Assembly: GCA_018340805.1 (NCBI GenBank)
Contig: JACMZG010001863.1
Coordinates: forward strand, 51,087,172 to 51,151,171
Length of the DNA: 64,000 bases
From: Microvelia longipes
Taxonomy: Eukaryota > Arthropoda > Insecta > Hemiptera > Veliidae
Direction of reading: 5' to 3'
Part shown: positions 47,926 through 61,540 of the stretch, in pieces
Numbering within the stretch: position 1 is the stretch's first letter
Layout: each line of letters begins with the position of its first letter
Program-made: the position numbers and the translations under genes
Notes under the pieces: model-generated
Database searches by the model: none
Seen by the model: the letters and a program-made list of their open reading frames with translations, nothing else
What the model was told of the DNA's origin: nothing

Positions 47926-48675
47926 ATCAATCATTAGACTGTCTTTTGTTAAAAAATTTTACTTATCATTTGTTAGTTTATTTATTGTTTTTAGTTATTT
48001 TGATTTTTAAATTAAAATCTCTTAGCTTTTATTTATAATTTTGTGGCTTAGACATCTATAATTTCATTAATTATGGATATTTATTCTTTTTTAATTTAAT
48101 TCATGCAAATAATAGTAATAATAAAACTCTAAAATTCTGCAAATTGGAATCTGTCTATTTTAGGTAATGAAGCTATTTATAAGAATTTCAAAGTACTAAT
48201 AAAATATGTAAAAATGGTTATCACAGTGCTATCTGTTGTTTAAATCTCCAACTACTCAGTATGGATCTTAAGTGTGCATGATTTATGAATATTTTAAATT
48301 AATGCAGGGTTTGTATCCCATTAACTATAAATTAACAAAAGAGTATCTTCATCAGTGAACTCTTAAGGCTACAAAAAGAAAAGAAGAAAACCTTTATCAA
48401 TAAAGTGTCTTGGATATCAAGTTATAGAGAAAATCTAAGGCATCTCTTATTTTCTGAATAAATTTTGGTAAATTTAAGCTCCTTTATTTTGGTAATTGTA
48501 GCTCCCTTGTTTGTTGATGCGTAAAAATTTACAGAAAGTTTTGCAAGTTAATTTAATTAAAGTAGAAATGCAACAAACACCTCTCTATTTTGCAAAACAG
48601 TCAGAACTCACTACAAAATTGTGTTGCCATGTCTTATGTTTCTATTACTTGTAAAATGATTAGTTATTGAACTAT
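47926..48675 (+). other. probable start of the FOG 3' UTR
   Basis: AT-rich sequence after the stop without obvious repeats; AATAAA occurs near 48199. Where the transcript ends cannot be read from sequence alone. Confidence 0.45.
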
Positions 48676-48793
48676 TAAAGCTTTTGAGGAGAAATAGGCT
48701 CAAAATAATATAAAAAAACAATTTTGCCTTAATTAGGCAAAATTAGTTTTTTTTATATTATTTTGGACCTATTCCTCCTCAAAAGCTTTAATA
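48676..48793. repeat. hairpin element, about 50-bp arms
   Basis: AAGCTTTTGAGGAGAAATAG ... CAATTTTGCCTTAA / TTAGGCAAAATTAG ... CTATTCCTCCTCAAAAGCTT. Confidence 0.88.
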
Positions 48794-49131
48794 ATTTAAA
48801 ATAGAGGTCCCTATAAAGTTTTTTGTACTTATTGAACATCCTATTGTTTTGATAAAATGTTTATTGAAAGCTAAGAGGTATTTTTTATGTAATAGCAATG
48901 AAAAAATGTTTGTTCTAAATAATTTTTGAACTAAATTACATTTGAGAATAAAAAGTATGAACAAGTAAAATAGATCTGACATTCAGTCAAATTGTGACCC
49001 CTTTCAGTGCTGTACTGATGTTTTTAGATATCTTTTCATACCTACTCTCTAATAGCAATACATTTCTTAAACAATTTTCTAATTCTGATTTTAAGGTGTG
49101 TTTTACTGAAAAGTGCCATGGTAAGGTATAA

Positions 49132-49365
49132 ATCCAGGGTCAGCAGGAAAAAGCACATAAGTTAAATTTCTTTTATACGATTAAAGTATTTCTCATGCCT
49201 TACTTAACCAAACGTAAAAACCACTTAAGTCAAAACTATCGTTAAATAAGATAAATGAGTAAAAATAAATTATGACTAAATCTAAATTTTTATCACTTTG
49301 ATAAAATAATAATTAATAATTATAATAATGACTTATGTGCTTTTTCCAGCTGACCCTAGAAATAT
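49132..49365. mobile_element. foldback MITE, about 230 bp
   Basis: CCAGGGTCAGCAGGAAAAAG then CACATAAGTT at the left, and AACTTATGTG-type sequence then CTTTTTCCAGCTGACCCTAG at the right. It is non-coding. Confidence 0.8.
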
Positions 49366-49769
49366 CCTAAAGCTAAAGCTGATTTTAAGTGGTATAAAGT
49401 ACTATCTAATGTATGATAGAAATTTTGCATCATTAGCAGAAAGTAAATTAATTTTCAGTTTGTTTTTATAATCTTATTTCATAACATCATTATGATCGTT
49501 GTTGCTGGAGTTCATTAATGAGGAAAACACATTCACTCCACAATTATCCAACACTCCATGATTATTGTGGAGAGATTGTTTTTATTATTATCTTATTTCA
49601 GTTTTAGTGTTTAAGTTATTCTTACCTTACCATAAAGTAATCAAATTTTTATATCATTAAAAATGAAATATTATTTTATTTTTGTTTAGCTATGTAATGA
49701 TTACAATCGTTATTTGTAGATTTTTCATTTGATGCTTGCAAGTTTTGCATAACATTATTAGTTGAATAA

Positions 49770-50165
49770 AAACAGATTAGTTACACAAAAGTCCTTTATT
49801 TTTTAATATATAATAATAACTAAGCTTTCGACTAAAAATTAGTCATCATCAGAGTTTAACAAATGTAAAATGAAAATACAATTTTACAGACTACTTCATA
49901 TTGCACCTTGGTATGGTTTGGTAAGCTATGTTTAAAAAACCATTAAAAACTGTTTCATTGAAGATTTTTTAAAAAAATCAGTGTTACCAATAAACATAGC
50001 TTACCAAACCATACCAAGGTGCAATATGAAGTAGTCTGTAAAATTGTATTTTCATTTTATATTTTATATTTGTTAAACTCTGATGATGACTAATTTTTAG
50101 TCTAAAGCTTAGTTATTATTATATATTAAAAAATAAAGGACTTTTGTGTTACTAATCTGTTTTTA
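49770..50165. mobile_element. foldback element with facing hammerhead-like motifs
   Basis: Arms of about 170 bp (AAACAGATTAGTTACACAAA ... CATACCAAGGTGCAATATGA and inverse) around a short loop. Near each end is AACTCTGATGATGAC, loop, GTCGAAAGCTTAGTT: on the - strand at 49820-49855 (intact) and on the + strand at 50076-50112 (GAAA changed to TAAA). Confidence 0.85.
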
Positions 50166-50199
50166 TTTATATATTGTTTTATAAGTCCACAAATAAGAA

Positions 50200-53100
50200 A
50201 CTTTTTAATTATGAGTTGAGGCAATAAAATTGCGCAATACTTGACATTATGTTGAAACATTGACAATGGTCAAAAAACTTCCCAGATGTAACATAGCATT
50301 TTTCTTGTTACATTTATTAGGAGTCTCTTGCTCAATTTCATGGTTTGTAGAATCAGTACTGAGTCTATAGCAGCTAAATAGCTTGTTAAAAATTAAGTTA
50401 TTTTCATTAAGGAATAAAAAAAGGGATGCCTTAAATGCTTACCTTTTGTACTTCTACTTGTGCTTCAAGAAAAATCCTAAAAAAAACAAAAATTGAAAAA
50501 TTCCTTATTATTTCACAATAACATTTGTTACTATGTTTTTAATGTATTTCCTTATCCATTTTCTGTTATTAATTTAGTACTGTTTGTCATTACATTTTTT
50601 CACTTTTATTTTCTAGTTTTATTTAAATCTATTAGTTGTACATAAACTTATTAAAGTAATGATGCTTCCAAAGCTATAAAAAATTGTTATTATAACACTT
50701 GTTTTTTAATTTTATTTTATTTGTCCACTGTGATTTGTTTAATGAATAATTCATAAAAATTAAATTATTAATATATTACTTATTTTTATTATTAAATGTG
50801 TATATTACAATAATTACTTATAAAATTGTACAGCTTTTCTTTGTATATATTTAATGTCTCATTATCGTAGTTATTGTATTCAATATTTTGGGCTGAAATA
50901 AAAAAAACAAATTTTCAAGTATTAATAAAAGAAAAAAAACCTTGTCATATAAATGTGAGTCAAATGTTAATTTAAGTTGAAATTTAACTCAATAGCAAAG
51001 TGTTTTTTCTACTTTTCCTAAATAAAGGAATTTTCATAGTATCTAATTTTTTTTTACAAAAGATACCTTATTTATCAATAGAGTGTTTGCATTATTTTTA
51101 AGGCATCGCTGTTATAATGGAAGAAGTTTATTTATGCGTTGACAGTACACGGGGGTGGTCCAAAAGTCTCCCCTCTTAATTTTTGAACTGTATGTGATAC
51201 ATTTTTAAAACTTAAGGGATTTCCATCCCATGCATAGTGAAGTTTATTTGAAGTCATATGGTGCAGTGCCCTAATGATGCCCATCAACACCTAGCTCTGA
51301 AATTTCAAATTGGAACCCATGTTTCTTTTGCACGTTTCTTTTCCGTGACCAAAATCATATCTATTTGGCTCTTATTATCGGTTTCTATGACTAATAGTTG
51401 GCCCTCTAGAAAAGGGTAAAATTTTAAAGAGTACCAAAAAAAAAAATAGTTAAAAATAAATGTTTGTATGAGTGATATGTGTTTTTTAGGTCAAATAAAT
51501 TATGTTTTATACTTGGACAATTTTTTCTATCACTAATAGTTTGCTTTATGACAAACTAAATAAGAGAGTTGAGAAGAGAATAAGCTTAGCTAGTTATGAC
51601 TTAAATTGAAGTCATAACTAGTTGAGAATTATTCTCGAAAGACAAGACTCTTATTTTATTATGTTTTGACAAGTTTCACCCCCATGGTTCAGCTACAGTT
51701 TTGCTGAAGCTCTCTTCCCTTCCCAAAATATATTTTTTAGCAAACACTTGTAAACACTAGTTTAAGCAAATAGTTAGGGAAGTAGTGGTACCCTGTGATG
51801 TCAGGGGGACCTTTTCCCTGTTTATTTAAAGAAGTGTGTTTTATAGTTATACAGTAAAAAATAACTGCAAATACTCTATTGAAAAAGTACTTTTAAATTA
51901 GGCTAATGCTTTGGAAATGTTGAAAATAAATGAGAATAAAAAGTTAATTTTTTTTGTCCTAGTTCTTTACTGGCACAAAAATACAGCAATTTTAGGGTGT
52001 TTTAAAAAAGTAAAACCTATTAAATAAATAAATCTACTATTTCTCAGTTTGTTAAAATTTTGTTTTAAAAGCATTCATAATATTAATTACAGTTGTGTTG
52101 CCTATTCAAATTTTTGAAGGACCTCAAACAAATAATTATTAGTCACCCAAAACCTTGACTGATACTTATAAGAGATGCACTATTGCTAACTGACAAAAAG
52201 TTTTACTTTACTTCCATTGGCTTAATAGTAACTTTTTTTTATTGTTGTAGCAATAAAATTTCCTTTTAATTTTATTGTAATCTAATAAAAAAAAATTGCT
52301 CTTTTAAATTTCACATTTAAAAGGAACTGCTATAAAAATTGTATTATAAAAAATTAATTTCATTTACTATCCAAGCCATTTTGAAATCTTGACATTCCAT
52401 TTTTATATCCCTCTAATTTAATTAAATTATTTGTTTTATGTCCTGGCATAGTTAGCATTATGCTAATTACTATAGTTGCCATATTTTAATATTTCTATTA
52501 ATTTTTTTATTCGCATTTAATTTAATCTATGAATGTATTTGTACCATTAATGCATCATCAATGGATGGATTAGTTTATAATCAATAGATTATCTTGTTAT
52601 GATTTATAAATGCCATAGAAAATCTCATTCCTTTCTTCCATTTTTTGTAAATTCTTATTGTTCAATATTTCTGGTTAAAAAACACAATTTTCATATAAAT
52701 GTAGTATTAAACAAATAATGTATACAATTAGATAGTCTGTAATTGAATTGTATAAATATACATAAGTTTTCTGTTTTCTCTTATCTACTTATATTAAATT
52801 AAAAAGAAAAACTTGAATGAAAATTACTCTTTAACAATCAGCTGACTCATCTTTGATGACTCAAGAAATAAATGTAGTTAACTGTGTAGGCTTCCACTTA
52901 TTATTATGAAGAGTTAGGTCTTAAACACAATAATGTTGTGTAAAGATTGCAATGGACTATCAAAGAAAAGTTTCCTTTTAAATAACTCTCTGGATACTCT
53001 CAGTTATAAAAATATCAAATTTTTATGTAAAAAGATAAATATTGGACAATTTAACATTTGTTTTAATTAAAATTATCAGTATTCTGAATCTATACAACTT

Positions 53101-53365
53101 TGTTACATGTTAATTGTTCATTTATGTAAATATGTACCAAAAACTGGGAATCAACAAAACCATTAAATAATATTTGAAGCACATAAATCAGTGGCATTGT
53201 ATAGTTTGATGTCTATCAAATTGCTTTTAAAATTAAGGACCCTACCCTTACAATTATTTTTGAATTTTGGTCAAAATCAATGAAACCTCAGGAAAAGGGG
53301 TTTAATTCAATACTTCGAATAGTTTTCTGTAGAGTGTCTATATAATCAGAGTTCATATAACTGGA
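50200..53365. other. unique-looking AT-rich sequence without recognised genes
   Basis: A hairpin at 51588-51624 (AGCTAGTTATGACTT / AAGTCATAACTAGTT) is the only clear structure. It could hold distal 3' UTR or regulatory sequence of the FOG gene. Confidence 0.45.
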
Positions 53366-53371
53366 TTTGTC

Positions 53372-53475
53372 ACATAGAGATATAATTACTAGAGGAGGCA
53401 TAGCCTATCTCAATACATTAGGAAACTTGAAACATATTTTTGGGGCACTCAAGGGCTCTGTGTAACGTCTATGAG
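53372..53475 (-). mobile_element. MITE M1 end fragment
   Basis: CACATAGAGATATAATTACTA, GAGGAGGCATAGCCTATCTC, GAAACTTGAAACATATTTTT and GGGCTCTGTGTAACG. Confidence 0.75.
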
Positions 53476-54494
53476 GCCGTTAATAGAGCATAAACACGAA
53501 CACACATTGCTCATGTTTTGTTTTTGTCAAGATTGAGATATGTCTAGTAAAATATGTATAAGGATAATAAGTACAGGACTCAAATTTTCATAAAATGTCT
53601 TAAAAATGTTGACCAAAATCCAATGAATGGTGTGGCCTTTTCCATAATTTTTAACTGAATGAACTTTCCAGGTCGTCATTATAATAAACATACAATGTAA
53701 ATTTTAAATAATAAATTTTTTACTACCCATACTGAAGCAAGTTAAATAAGCACAATTCCTTTCAGATATTCCCTATAAATTTCATATAATGTAAGTTTAA
53801 AATTTAATATTTCAAATTATAAATTCTTTGTGTGTAAAAAAATTCATAATTTTATTATAAGTGTTAAAAAATTGCATTGTATATATTTTTCAAATGTAAA
53901 AAAGGATAAAAACTTGTTAGAAGAATTTGTAAACCATTATTACTTTTCCTTTTATTTATAATTGGAAAGTATGTTTTATAATTAGTATTAACTCATAGAT
54001 TGTCCATATAATAATATTTAATAAATGGTAATTTTCATTCAAAAAATCATAATCAAATTTTTTTATTGTTATTATAATAAGTATTGTGAAAAATATAAAC
54101 TTTAGAACCTGAAAGACAATAAAGTAAAAATAAAACAAATATTTATCTGTGAAGTTCTTTTTTTTTTCTTTTTATGCACTTTTTCCGGCCACTGTAATAT
54201 TTTTGTTATGAACTATTTTTTGTTGATTTTGTTGGGTAAAGACCATTTAATGTTGGCTCATCTGAAATGTTCCATTTGTGAAAAATAGGAATAATGAGAA
54301 TTAGGGTAGAAAATGTGAAAAATTGAATAAGGGAAAAGAGAAGAAATTTTCAATTCAATGTTAGTTGTCCAAAATAAACGCATCACATTAAACAAAAATG
54401 TTTGAACTATCGTGTTGGAATTCTCTAACATTTACTCGATAAAAGGTCTAACTTTACTCTTGATTTCAGTCTAAAGTCCTTCAATAAAGTTAAA
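53476..54494. other. AT-rich spacer
   Basis: No gene. CTTTTTCCGGCCACTG near 54180 resembles the end of the foldback MITE at 49132. Confidence 0.4.
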
Positions 54495-56007
54495 GCTCCC
54501 TGGTTCATATCCAACCAAATCAACCACAATGGCCTTAAAATTGGATTCATCAAAGACGTTGTTTCCACTCAACACAGTTCCTTTTACTCGAAATTAGATT
54601 CCCATCCTAATCTTCCTGTCCAAACACTACATTCTAGATCCATTCCTTCCAATCCTCTGCCACGCCTTTGATGATCTTCTGTGACAGGAGTATTATTATT
54701 ATTAGATTTTGAGGGTAGGTATAAAATCCATGCACTGCGAATTAAGTCTTTTGTACAAATACCCTCTTTTTAGGTACCCTCGAGTTTCCACAAAACATAG
54801 GTTCTTCTTGTTTAATTTTAGAAGACTCTCTGTCAACTTGACTCGTGGACCTCTCATCATAAGTTTACTGTGCCTTAAGCTAGGAGCATTGTTCCAGTGT
54901 AGCTGATGATTGGTTTACTAGCCATTCTCTGATTGCACTCTTGGCTTGAGTTTACGAAATACCAATAACTAGTTCTGATTCTGTTGGTGTTTGTTTTGAA
55001 CCTTCACTGGCTGGAGTATCTGCCATCTATTCCTTTATCCCCCGGAACCCATCTAACTGTTGAAGTGTTGTTAATAGCTAATTTGGTAAGGTTCCATAAA
55101 CATTCCCATATAAAGTTAGAGCAGTTGAAGGATTTCTCTGTTTTGTAAAAACTATTAAAGTTGTTTGGATAGATTGTCACAGAGATTTACTGGTCTACAC
55201 CAGTTTTCTAATGAAGTTATTGGGGTTTGCATGACTTCTAGAGCTAAGTTTATAAATTTCCCCAATATAATCACAACTATGTCATCAGAATAACTAATAG
55301 ATATTTAAGATTTAATATTTCATCAACAACCAAACTCCACAAATGGGGCAGCTTCTCGTGACCTGAACTTCAACAGCCGGAGAGGCTGTTGAAAAAGAAC
55401 TCCCTAGAAGTAAAATCCCAATCTCATTACAGTCTGCGTCTTCAACACTTCGATTCTTAAGAGATCTTAAGATTCGTATAAGGTGTTATCCTTATACGAA
55501 AGCACCAACAGCACATCCTTTGTTAGCGAAAGCTGTTTAAATTTTGTTAACGACTAAATGCAGCACACTTTCGCATAATTTCCCTGAGGACAGGAGTAAT
55601 ATAACTGTAATCAATTTTATTGTAAAAACATTTCAGACAATTAAACTAGTCAAATCAACTAATTTCTATTCCACTATTTTAATTCAAGCCAAATTCTTAA
55701 ATAACAATAAAATATTAACATTTTACTCACCACGCCAAGAAGTATCACCACTGGGTGATTACTCCTATCAAACCTACCTACTACCTAGTCACTTTAACCA
55801 GTATGATCATAGATTCAATGCTGTCAAATAAATTAGGCAGCCTTGAAAGCTCTTATCAATCCAAAAAGTAACTCTAAACTGGTATCCGAATGCAAATTGA
55901 CGCTTAATAAACTTGACCTTTATTATAAAATCATTTGGGTACCAGGTCATTGTAGAATTCAAGGCAATGAACATGCTGACCTACTGGCACGTTTAAGATA
56001 TGGTTAA
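54495..56007 (+). pseudogene. decayed non-LTR retrotransposon: RT C-terminus and RNase H
   Basis: At 54495-54671 the + strand reads APWFISNQINHNGLKIGF, then a segment ending SKLDSHPN, the usual sequence just after the reverse-transcriptase domain of Jockey/I/R1-type elements. At 55837-56007 it reads LINPKSNSKLVSECKLTLNK then IIWVPGHCRIQGNEHADLLA, the C-terminal half of RNase H with its conserved WVPGH...GNEHAD motif. TSSDSVGVCFEPS near 54970 may be its start. Frames shift and stops intervene; the N-terminal half is missing. The presence of RNase H favours the I, R1 or LOA groups. Confidence 0.8.
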
Positions 56008-56034
56008 TACCCTATAAGCCCAGAACCTATAATT

Positions 56035-56265
56035 AGTAATCTCCATTGGCGGACTGAGCCAAAAAGCCCGAGGGGGGTTTGGCCTAAAAGGGCCCAACCC
56101 TACATATCAAGGGGCCCAATGAGGGGATTCCTATTTTGCATCTCAGAGGGGTCTACTTTTAACTAAAGTAGTATTAATGATTATAGCAAGCTTAATTATA
56201 TTTATTTACCTTTAATTTCATATTTAATAAAATTAAATCAAATGTATCATTTTATTTAAATTAAT
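56035..56265 (+). mobile_element. hAT-like non-autonomous repeat, copy 1
   Basis: GGCGGACTGAGCCAAAAAGC, CCGAGGGGGGTTTGGCCTAA, AGAGGGGTCTACTTTTAACT and AAAGTAGTATTAATGATTAT match 60965-61205. The start is similar to CAGTGG-type hAT ends. It interrupts the non-LTR remnant. Confidence 0.6.
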
Positions 56266-56269
56266 TAAT

Positions 56270-56509
56270 ACGGGTCAACGGCCCGTAGCCGCCATGCGGC
56301 CTCGGCGCTTCGCGGCCACATTGTTGTTTATTTTAGCGAATTTTCAAGCGTCATATGAAAATGACGCTTATGAGGTTGTTCGTATGACGAAAGTTGAGGG
56401 TGTGAGTGAGAGGGATCGGTACCTATAAGAGTGCCTGCATAATAGTATACAGAGAGCCTGATTATACAGGCACTCTGTATACTATTGGCTTTCTGATAAC
56501 AAAAAAAAA

Positions 56510-56579
<70 letters not shown>

Positions 56580-57520
56580 TGTATGTAAGAGTATCTACCC
56601 TTTCGTAGAAGGGGTAGTTATCGGTAAATGAACTCTTGAAGGCGTTCTCAAATTGAAATGAAACTTTACAAATCGCGAGATGTTGAGGAGGCTACGAGGC
56701 CTATTGTTTATAAAAACATTATGACGTCATCAATCAAAGTTATTACGTCATGAAAATTTTTTGTATTGAACATTTTATAAAATTTCAAAATTGAAAATAT
56801 TTTTTGTAACTGAAAATGGCTAAAACAAGGTATTTCGTATTTAGGTAGACGGCTAGCTAAATCGATTAAAACCATTTTCAGAGAGACATGACAAAAATGG
56901 CTTTCACTGAACCACGTCGACCTAAGCAGGCCCGTAAAGCGGAAGAACCTCGAAGTAGTCTTTATATGGTCGAAGTCATTCTAAAACGATTGCGACCGGT
57001 TTCAGCTCAATTAGACAATCCGAAGTGACGCAAACGGTATTTTATTTAAAAACAAAAATCATGAATATATTTTTTTTACCCTAAAGATTTTACTCAAATA
57101 TACAATTTTTTACGAAAAAACATAAAATTTATCTTTAAATTGTGAAACAATCATAAATGTATGTAAGAGTTTTCACCCTTTCGTATGGTGAACGATAACT
57201 AAAACTGATGAAAGATGAAACTATAATTCTTTTCTTACTCTTTATACAAGGTTACTCCAACTGCTGCAACGTGTGGATTTTTTTTCTTGTATTCTTTATA
57301 CCTCTATAAAAACGTATTAGTTAAGTATTTAAATATAATAATTATCTCTTTTTATAATGGTTGCTAATTTTAATATTATAGCTTACTATTAACAGAGTAT
57401 TAATAAAATCTCAATTAATAAAATCAAATTTTTCAGGCCAAATTTGGAAATTTGGTTGTAATAAAATTAAATAAAAGCCTCTCAGGCCGCTTCGCGGGCC
57501 TGAGAGGCTTTTATTTGCCT
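56270..57520 (-). mobile_element. element bounded by GC-rich hairpins, copy 2
   Basis: It begins with GGCCCGTAGCCGCCATGCGG and CGGCGCTTCGCGG, and ends with CTCAGGCCGCTTCGCGGGCC then TGAGAGGCTTTTAT. The interior matches 5640-6475 inverted, including the (TA)n tract at 56515-56580. A small extra hairpin insertion (AGTGCCTGCATAATAGTATA and inverse) is at 56428-56490. Confidence 0.65.
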
Positions 57521-57820
57521 TGAGAGTATGTGTGTTATTTGACTAATACATTAGAAAATTCCCTTATATCGTGGCAGTATGCTACTTATAGAAACTAGTA
57601 ATATGACGAACTCATATAGAACAAAAAGCATATGGCTCAGCGCTGACGGGTGCCACGGAGCCAATGTATGCTACATGTTTTGCTCATCAGGTTCACGGAA
57701 AATCTTCTCAAAGTCAATATTAATAAATATCAAAGAGTCAATATTATCGATATTGATAATACGATAATATTAGTAATTATCGATAATTATAACGAACTCA
57801 TTAGCATAATTTGCTGATCA

Positions 57821-58432
<612 letters not shown>

Positions 58433-59205
58433 GCTGAGCATGTATACAACCAGATCCTATAAACTTATTCGCATAATTTGCAAAGCATGGGTACAACGAG
58501 ACCGTACAGACTACAGACTCATTAGCATAATTTGCTGAGCATGTGTACAACGAGACCCTATAGACTCATTAGCATAATTTGCTGAGCATGTGTACAACGA
58601 GACCCTATAGACTCATTAGCATAATTTGCTGAGCATGTGTACAACGAGACCCTATAGACTCATTAGCAAATTTGCTAAACATGCGTGTACAACGAGACCC
58701 TATAGACTCATTAGCATAATTTGCTGAGCATGTGTACAACGAGACCCTATAGACTCATTAGCATAATTTGCTAAACATGCGTGTACAACGAGACCCTATA
58801 GACTCATTAGCATAATTTGCTGAGCATGTGTACAACGAGACCCTATAGACTCATTAGCATAATTTGCTGAGGTACAACCCTATAGACTCATTAGCATAAT
58901 TTGCTAAAACATGCGTGTACAAACGAGACCCTATAGACTCATTAGCATAATTTGCTGAGCATGTGTACAACGAGACCCTATAGACTCATTAGCATAATTT
59001 GCTAAACATGCGTGTACAACGAGACCCTATAGACTCATTAGCATAATTTGCTGAGCATGTGTACAACGAGACCCTATAGACGACTATAGACTCATTAGCA
59101 TAATTTGCTGAGCATGTATACAACCAGATCCTATAAACACATTAGCATAATTTACTGAGCATGTGTACAACGAGACCGTACAGGCTCATTAGCATAATTT
59201 GCCAT

Positions 59206-60372
59206 ATGCACAACAAATAACGACGGAACGATTTTGGGGAAAAATGTACTTGTATAACGTAGCCTAAACCCCCTTAGGATTCGTAAACATTTTCAGCTCC
59301 AAAGTTATGAATAATATTTTTTAAAGTTTTTCTAACGATGTATGAATTTGCAAGTTGTTCGGCCCCACTCCTCGAGGTGAATGAGTTATTAACCTTGATC
59401 ATTATGTGTTATTTGTTGTGAACCTTACTGGTAGAGTACAGAGTGGGAATCCCTGCCTTTAATTATCCAAGCACCGGTCCACGGTTCGTGGCGTCATTAA
59501 CTCTCCACGTCAAACATTTTAAAAATATATATTCTTATATAAAATTAATTTATAGAAATTTTATTTATCACGTGATCGCATTCGAGTTTATTATATTAGA
59601 TAATCTAAGTATTAAAAAACAATAAAAACTTATTTACATTTAAATCCTTTAATATTAATTGACATATAAAAAGTGTAAAATAAAAACCAATCAATTTTAT
59701 CGTGTCGGGATCGCTAAAAGATTCTTTTAAAACTTTACCCTCCTCTGAAATCACGGACCGAACATTATTTTTAGTTTTTATAACGACATTAAAATTAATT
59801 CATTGAAATTTATACCAAACTGAATTCATAAAATTGACCAATTAATCATTCTATACATAATAGATAAATTATCAAAAAGAAAGATAAATTTAACAGAGAT
59901 AACCCTTTTTTGTTCCATTAAACAGACGTAAATTTAAAAAAGACCAGTTTTCCGTTTGGCTTGGTGTTTTTATTTAAGTTCCTGGGATCCTCGCAATATT
60001 TCAAAGAAAGATTATTTTTACGCCATTAGAAGGATGAATTAGCAAGATGGTCGGAACGAGCTCGTAGTTATAAATACATGTGCATGCGAGATTGAGAGTC
60101 CAGTGGTTCTTGGTCCGTTACCGAGTACACTTGTACGGATTTCAGTGTAGTAGTTAAATAGACTTTCAAACAAATATAACTGCTATGGAATACAATATAG
60201 AAGGTTATTTATTATTATTTTAGCGTAGTCGTATTGTGAATACCTGTTAATATTTTGTTTTGGTAAATTTATCTTTATAAGTCTAACTTGTAATCTTAGC
60301 GAATCTTCAATAGAAAGTGAAGATAGGTTGCATCCAACGATTAAGGCAATTGATTCTGCTAAGCTCTTAATT

Positions 60373-60375
<3 letters not shown>
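59206..60375. other. AT-rich spacer
   Basis: No recognised gene or element; the frame at 59443 has no motif. Confidence 0.45.
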
Positions 60376-60447
<72 letters not shown>

Positions 60448-60507
60448 ATACTTACATAAATATAAACGTTTTGAACTAAATTCTTCGTCTGACAGAGAGG
60501 GTCTGAA

Positions 60508-60591
<84 letters not shown>

Positions 60592-60690
60592 CCATTGTCT
60601 CTCTTTTAAAAACCATTTCCCCTTTGACTCCAACTCCATAAGCTCATTTCTCTATTGGAAATTCGCTAAATTATCGAAAAACTGAAAATT
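60376..60690. repeat. two (TA)n tracts with GC-hairpin-element-like sequence
   Basis: TA tracts at 60378-60443 and 60510-60590. The following TTTGACTCCAACTCCATAAG and ATTGGAAATTCGCTAAATTA resemble the end of the element at 4916-6475. Confidence 0.7.
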
Positions 60691-60964
60691 TGAAGTGGAG
60701 GAATGTGGAGAAAAGAATCATATAGCACAGAAAATACCTCTTTAAGGAACAAAGAAATGTGTTATATTTTTTAGGAGGTAGTAGCAAGTTTATAGGAGTG
60801 TTTATTTGCTTGCTGTTTATTTGCGTTAATGCTGAAGAAAGTGCCAACATGACAACAAATACTACTAACATACTAGATAGGTGAGTTCTTTTATCTTTTA
60901 ACTAGAGCACGAACCGTTTAGGTTTTTTCTTTAAGATCGATGTTATTATTAGAGAGACCCTACA

Positions 60965-61205
60965 CAGTGGTGAACTGAGCCAAAAAAAGCCCGAGGGGGG
61001 TTTGGCCTAAAAGGACCCAAACCTAAATCTCATAAGGCCCAAACCTACATCTCATGGGGCCCAATGGAGGAGTTCCTATTTTGCTTCTCAGAGGGGTCTA
61101 CTTTTAACTAAAGTAGTATTAATAATTATAGCAAGCTTAATTTTATTTATTTAACTTTAATTTCATATTTAAGAAAATAAAATAAAATTATACTATTTCA
61201 ATTAA
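60965..61205 (+). mobile_element. hAT-like non-autonomous repeat, copy 2
   Basis: CAGTGGTGAACTGAGCC, GCCCGAGGGGGGTTTGGCCT, CAGAGGGGTCTACTTTTAAC and TATAGCAAGCTTAATTTTAT; the same as 56035-56265, with a short internal duplication (CCAAACCTAAATCTCATAAG / CCAAACCTACATCTCATGG). Confidence 0.65.
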
Positions 61206-61220
61206 TATTACATGATTTAT

Positions 61221-61285
61221 AAATCCCGAGGCTTTAGCCGAGGGATTAATTAAAATTAGCTCCCGAGGCTTGCCGAGGGAGATAA
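61221..61285. repeat. GC-rich mini-hairpins
   Basis: CCCGAGGCTTTAGCCGAGGG and CTCCCGAGGCTTGCCGAGGG, 30 bp apart in AT-rich DNA. They are similar in kind to the blocks at 4924, 56280 and 57482. Confidence 0.7.
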
Positions 61286-61540
61286 TTTGACAAGGGTTAT
61301 AATAGGACATTATTCACGTGGTGCATACAAAATTTTATCTCCAGAAGGAAAAACAATATATATGAAACAAAAAAAACTGTATTTGTTTATATATAGAATC
61401 AGTGAAACATTATTATACTATTTTATGCAAAATTAACAAAAATACATTGTATAATATATTATACATACAACATAACCACATACATACATAACAAACAAAT
61501 ATCATAATAAACAAAAATATATAAATACCTAAATGCTCTA

